From positions 3,094,501-3,158,500 of the forward strand of contig NZ_JAUSZH010000001.1 of assembly GCF_030817355.1 (NCBI RefSeq): a DNA stretch of 64,000 nt. The letters are read 5' to 3'. Positions within the stretch are counted from its first letter, which is position 1. The number at the start of each line of letters is the position of its first letter. The position numbers were made by a program, and so were the translations under genes. Below are positions 62,901 through 64,000 of the stretch, in pieces. Origin of the DNA: Streptomyces sp. V1I1 (GTDB taxonomy: Bacteria > Actinomycetota > Actinomycetes > Streptomycetales > Streptomycetaceae). The notes below the pieces were generated by a model, which worked only from the letters and a program-made list of their open reading frames with translations, did no database searches and was not told the origin of the DNA.

Positions 62901-64000
62901 CAGCTGCGGGTCCGGGGCAGCGGCGGACAGGAACAGGGAGCGTTCCTGGGGGCCGGCCGTGGTCTCGTCCTTGAGCTTGACGAGGGCGCCCTTGTTGCTG
63001 GTCGGGGTCTTGACCCAGCCCTGGGTGAGGCTGGTCGCGTCCCACCAGTGGCGGCCCAGGTCGGTGTTGAAGGCCGGCACGTAGTCGGAGACGACCGCGG
63101 AGTGGTCACCGCCGGGTGCGGTCCACGCGGTGGTGGAGTTCGCGTTGTTCCAGGTGGCCTGGGTCTCGGTGAAGTCCCTCGTCAGACCGTGGAGGTTGTA
63201 CTGGGCCTTGGTGGTCGTGGTGCGGTCGGTGAGCGTGGACCACAGGAAGACCCGGCTCTCCAGCACCGTCGCGGTGGTGGGGATAGTGGTGGTGGGCCAC
63301 TTGATGACCGAGCGGGTCTTGCCGTAGGTGGCGGAGTTGTTGCCCACGCTCAGCCAGTCCTGACCGACCGTGCCCTGCTCGATGGTGTTCAGGTTGGTGG
63401 TCGGCTTGAGCGACGACAGGGTGGTGTCGGTGACACCGGCACCGGCCTGGATGAGCCGCATGGTGCGGCCGGCCTTGGGGATGCCGACGACGCGGGTCGG
63501 CGAACCGAGCACCTGGCCGTCCGCCGTCTTGACCGCGATCTGGTAGTAGTACGACTTGCCGATCTCCGCGGAGCTGGAGTCCGGCGTCGGTACCGCGGTC
63601 GTGTCGGTGTACTGGGTGGCCGTCTTGGCCACGGGCGCGACGAGGGTCGCGGCGGACGGAGTGAACACCTGCTGCGTGGAGCGGTGCAGCTGGTACTCGA
63701 CCATGTCCAGCTTTGTGTCGCCGGTGGTGTTCTTGTACGCCGCCCAGGACAGCTCCGGGCCGGTGCCGTGCACCACGGTCGGCGAGTTCAGCTCGGTGCC
63801 GACCTTGCCGAAGGTGACCGTCAGACGCGGGATCGTGGAGGTCTCGCCGCCGTAGTCGTAGTCCCCGGCCTCGTACTGCGGACCGCCGAGCGGCGCGGTG
63901 GAGGACTCGTCGACGGCCTTGATGACGAAGCCGTAGTTCGGCGAGGTGCCCGAGACCCACTTCTGGACGGTGTCGCCGACCCGGAAGTTGTGCCACTCGT
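56556..64000 (-). CDS. Rhs/YD-repeat polymorphic toxin, N-terminus off window
   Basis: The frame is open from the right edge; ~2480 residues are visible. Order: a DNRLRE-like beta region (VIKWPTTTIPTTATVLESRV), a CARDB-like region (NSQYTVEFTVTNTTATAWAAG), a DUF6531-like region, then dozens of YD repeats, interrupted at ~59262-59650 by a golvesin-C-like domain (GTGTESFTWQLNIPQDGTYEVFARHG). The Rhs core ends FRNYSPGLNRFLTRD, then a hydrophobic pretoxin segment (MVPVIGEAADVANGIWYAAEGN), a Hint domain and a ~145-residue tip. The protein is probably secreted or wall-exposed and delivers the tip into competing cells. No intact signal is visible because the N-terminus is outside the window. Confidence 0.93.
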   Translation of the reverse strand, partial: EWHNFRVGDTVQKWVSGTSPNYGFVIKAVDESSTAPLGGPQYEAGDYDYGGETSTIPRLTVTFGKVGTELNSPTVVHGTGPELSWAAYKNTTGDTKLDMVEYQLHRSTQQVFTPSAATLVAPVAKTATQYTDTTAVPTPDSSSAEIGKSYYYQIAVKTADGQVLGSPTRVVGIPKAGRTMRLIQAGAGVTDTTLSSLKPTTNLNTIEQGTVGQDWLSVGNNSATYGKTRSVIKWPTTTIPTTATVLESRVFLWSTLTDRTTTTKAQYNLHGLTRDFTETQATWNNANSTTAWTAPGGDHSAVVSDYVPAFNTDLGRHWWDATSLTQGWVKTPTSNKGALVKLKDETTAGPQERSLFLSAAAPDPQLRPLLRVIYVDATTEDTYYAPTTPARMTPNSQYTVEFTVTNTTATAWAAGERQLSYTWKLPDGTDVTNGGNQLSTAIPALLPGKSATIQAQVKTPINSDEGNKRLDYVLGWDVRKVADGTWLSAGTGAIPPLKQNVTVEDPTSNTLGLEKFYSYAGKNTGAGSTVMNNLASGNTVWSYNAINNPGRGVNTFARVAYNSLDTSDTVLGHGWSAQISGPTRLGAPLEFHPKPNPTEIRLPDGDGTTHVFRWDATNSVWKAPAGVHYKLTMKAGLDCKPTKDPVPDAWTLTRPDGTRFVFGCDGYMTSAVDNDGNTQTYTYEERKSNNKPTKFLKYITDPAGRQSLTIDYYGKGDATYEYINDSGAKVSVTSLTNSKIYDHVKSMTDISGRKISFYYTDKGLLGQIGDGETSSQPKVFKFTYDATQGNKNVKLVKATDPRGNNTQFAYYAPQTGDDPKYHWWTKTITDRLAFTTGFAYKANTANTNFTDTKVTDAESRATDYVTDDFFRPVQITDAKSQTTKMSWDADNNVTYMEAANGAKAASCYDSKTGYPLRQWDPEITKSWSSFNQTDYCDPAKYPASATKFEYQTRLDGYSADLWRKTSPMGNVWEFGYDSFGNQTSVTDPEGVASATAGDYQSTTTYDAYGQPLTDTDANGHATTYADYGPHGYPATIKDALNNPTTFVYDDRGNTKEVVNAKGAKVTQNYDYFGRPLEQKQPKDQAAGVYITTPAPVYDANNNTLKAFGPNGAETSSVYDAADQVTDSLAPKDEATDPERRTTTTYDKVGNVKTVTEPKGNLTPTVGDYTTTYTLDEIYRPVSVVNARGDKVSSTYDSVGNLITVVDPKKNATPDTSDFTSKYDYDLNNRVVKTTDAAGKFTEVHYDLDSRTDKATDAEGNTSETSFDRRGLTKEVKVPYSKDGSGIVTYRTTRFEYDEVGNKTKTISPRGVETTSDATDFTSETVYDELNRVKETLSPFKQGDANYGSPDRTHYFYDSVGQLSKVSAPPSQGQTVRNDTDYEYYDNGWTKSAKDAFDITTAYDYNTLGQQTKNTLTSAGGSSQRTMTWDFYPSGNQKARSDDGVPVGKQVVVVDSTDIHNTATQGNWDASQALGQWGYDVRTNAKGTGTESFTWQLNIPQDGTYEVFARHGDVTGAATDAPFKVTHSTGETTRTVNQSTGSGTWVSLGSYSFTESGSQKVTLTDAANGTVVADGIKLVRSNTGETDNEKKDFTYKYDANGLLSEVKDLSPGAKADAYAMAYDELNQLSKVEEKLGSTVKNTTSLTYDVNGNPLETTHDVTWSKAEYDVRDMINKITNADTPTAGNQQITTLTYTDRGQPLKQTKPNGNTVDYAYWLNGAVKSQVEKKSGGTVVASHDLEYDPNGNRSKDTAKLMNADNTAAYLDTVSTFDYDPQDRISKVTKTGNGAGTEEYVYDGNSNIVEQKSGGVTSTSTYDRNRLLKTSAGGVASTYNYDPLGRLDTVSSNGSVQEKYSYDGFDRIAKHTAGTGASAKTTSYVYDAFDRTASEATSGTSGKTTLFTYLGMESKVLREEVAGKATKSYQYSPWGQKLTQIKHKDTGPHEYSQFLYHPKGDVEAITKEDGNTRATYGYTAYGSDDDAQFTGADKPDAANPDKEQYNDYRYNAHRYDDGSGTYDMGFRNYSPGLNRFLTRDMYGGALDDMSLATDPYTGNRYAFAGGNPISFVELDGHLFGIDISLSDVGHAALDVAGMVPVIGEAADVANGIWYAAEGNYTDAALSMAAAIPGAGAAVTAAKWAKKGAKAADAVKSGKAASKAPAPKPKSKPGAKKAESKAPEKQGGSCKVPPKKNSFVPGTKVVMADGSTKNIEDLKEGEYVLASDPETGNLQAREITDTRNHSGVKHLITLTVDPDGKDGDAKPETITATDEHPFWLPDFGKWVEAEDLEPGMWLQTSAGTWTQITAVDDAHRTQRVYNFTVDGVHTYYVALGTFGILTHNEGIEACKTRVGHPSKANIPSKSKKKTTGVSNGKAYRSGWSAKKPKSMEKVDIAQVSAGRVNMGMPPTPHFRDNGIVGKYQDSHVEVQAISDNMGKSDVLVDREMCGPCQEFASWFAYSHNVDIAVSDPIGMRIFRRTGDQEFSPW
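56990..57435 (-). other. Hint (intein-like) autoprocessing domain
   Basis: The segment from NSFVPGTKVVMADGSTKN through TATDEHPFWLPDFGKW to HTYYVALGTFGILTHN has the Hint block A, block B (TATDEH) and the terminal His-Asn. The residue before NSF is Lys (PPKKNSF), whereas related domains commonly have a Cys there; the nearest Cys is six residues upstream (GGSCKVPP). Cleavage would release the tip after HN. Confidence 0.75.

Noticed and set aside
63106..63996. Alternative frame over the N-terminal visible part of the Rhs gene
   Set aside because: The Rhs frame is continuous to the window edge with normal protein character; the alternative is His/Arg/Gly-rich noise.

Overview
The window looks like a core chromosomal segment of a Streptomyces. 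It has very high GC with GC-rich third codon positions, many GTG starts, several genes with a -10 box 6-7 nt before the start codon, and the AfsQ1-AfsQ2/SigQ regulatory island in an arrangement I recognise from the S. coelicolor SCO48xx-49xx region. Species assignment is not possible from sequence alone.

Left third (1-32.6 kb): a nucleoside and deoxynucleoside salvage region. It holds a purine nucleoside phosphorylase, a phosphosugar mutase likely acting on pentose 1-phosphates, deoC followed by a full and a half-length aldehyde dehydrogenase, a uridine-kinase-like gene, adenosine deaminase (broken here by a 1-nt frameshift), deoA, cdd, and a BMP-lipoprotein nucleoside ABC importer. Five of these promoters carry the same 12-bp palindrome CTACGCGCGTAG (one with a single mismatch), so they probably form one regulon. 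Its regulator is not in the window. Nested within this region are the afsQ1-afsQ2-lipoprotein operon with divergent sigQ, a VanZ-like and a PspC protein, a LysR/MFS divergent pair, an L,D-transpeptidase, a SnoaL-tailed sigma factor and a STAS protein.

Middle (32.6-44.4 kb): an M20 amidohydrolase, then a nonulosonic (sialic-acid-like, probably Kdn) polymer locus. This has NeuB, a CMP-synthetase/phosphatase fusion, two polysialyltransferase-like proteins, a DUF6716-like protein and a GT2 glycosyltransferase with an apparent dinucleotide frameshift. A TetR repressor with a twin operator controlling an FAD monooxygenase, and a LysE exporter, follow.

Right third (44.4-64 kb): a B12-dependent acyl-CoA mutase large subunit, two more L,D-transpeptidases, an ECF sigma/anti-sigma-like pair, and then an accessory block. 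This block contains a SUKH (SMI1/KNR4) protein, Sel1-repeat proteins, gene fragments and a very large Rhs/YD-repeat polymorphic toxin running off the right edge. The toxin ends in a Hint domain followed by a tip with deaminase-like HVE and CxxC motifs. Its downstream genes look like an immunity array with decayed members, and this is the most interesting accessory system here.

No rRNA, tRNA, CRISPR array, IS element or complete prophage was seen. A dispersed palindromic repeat family (7 copies) occupies several intergenic regions.
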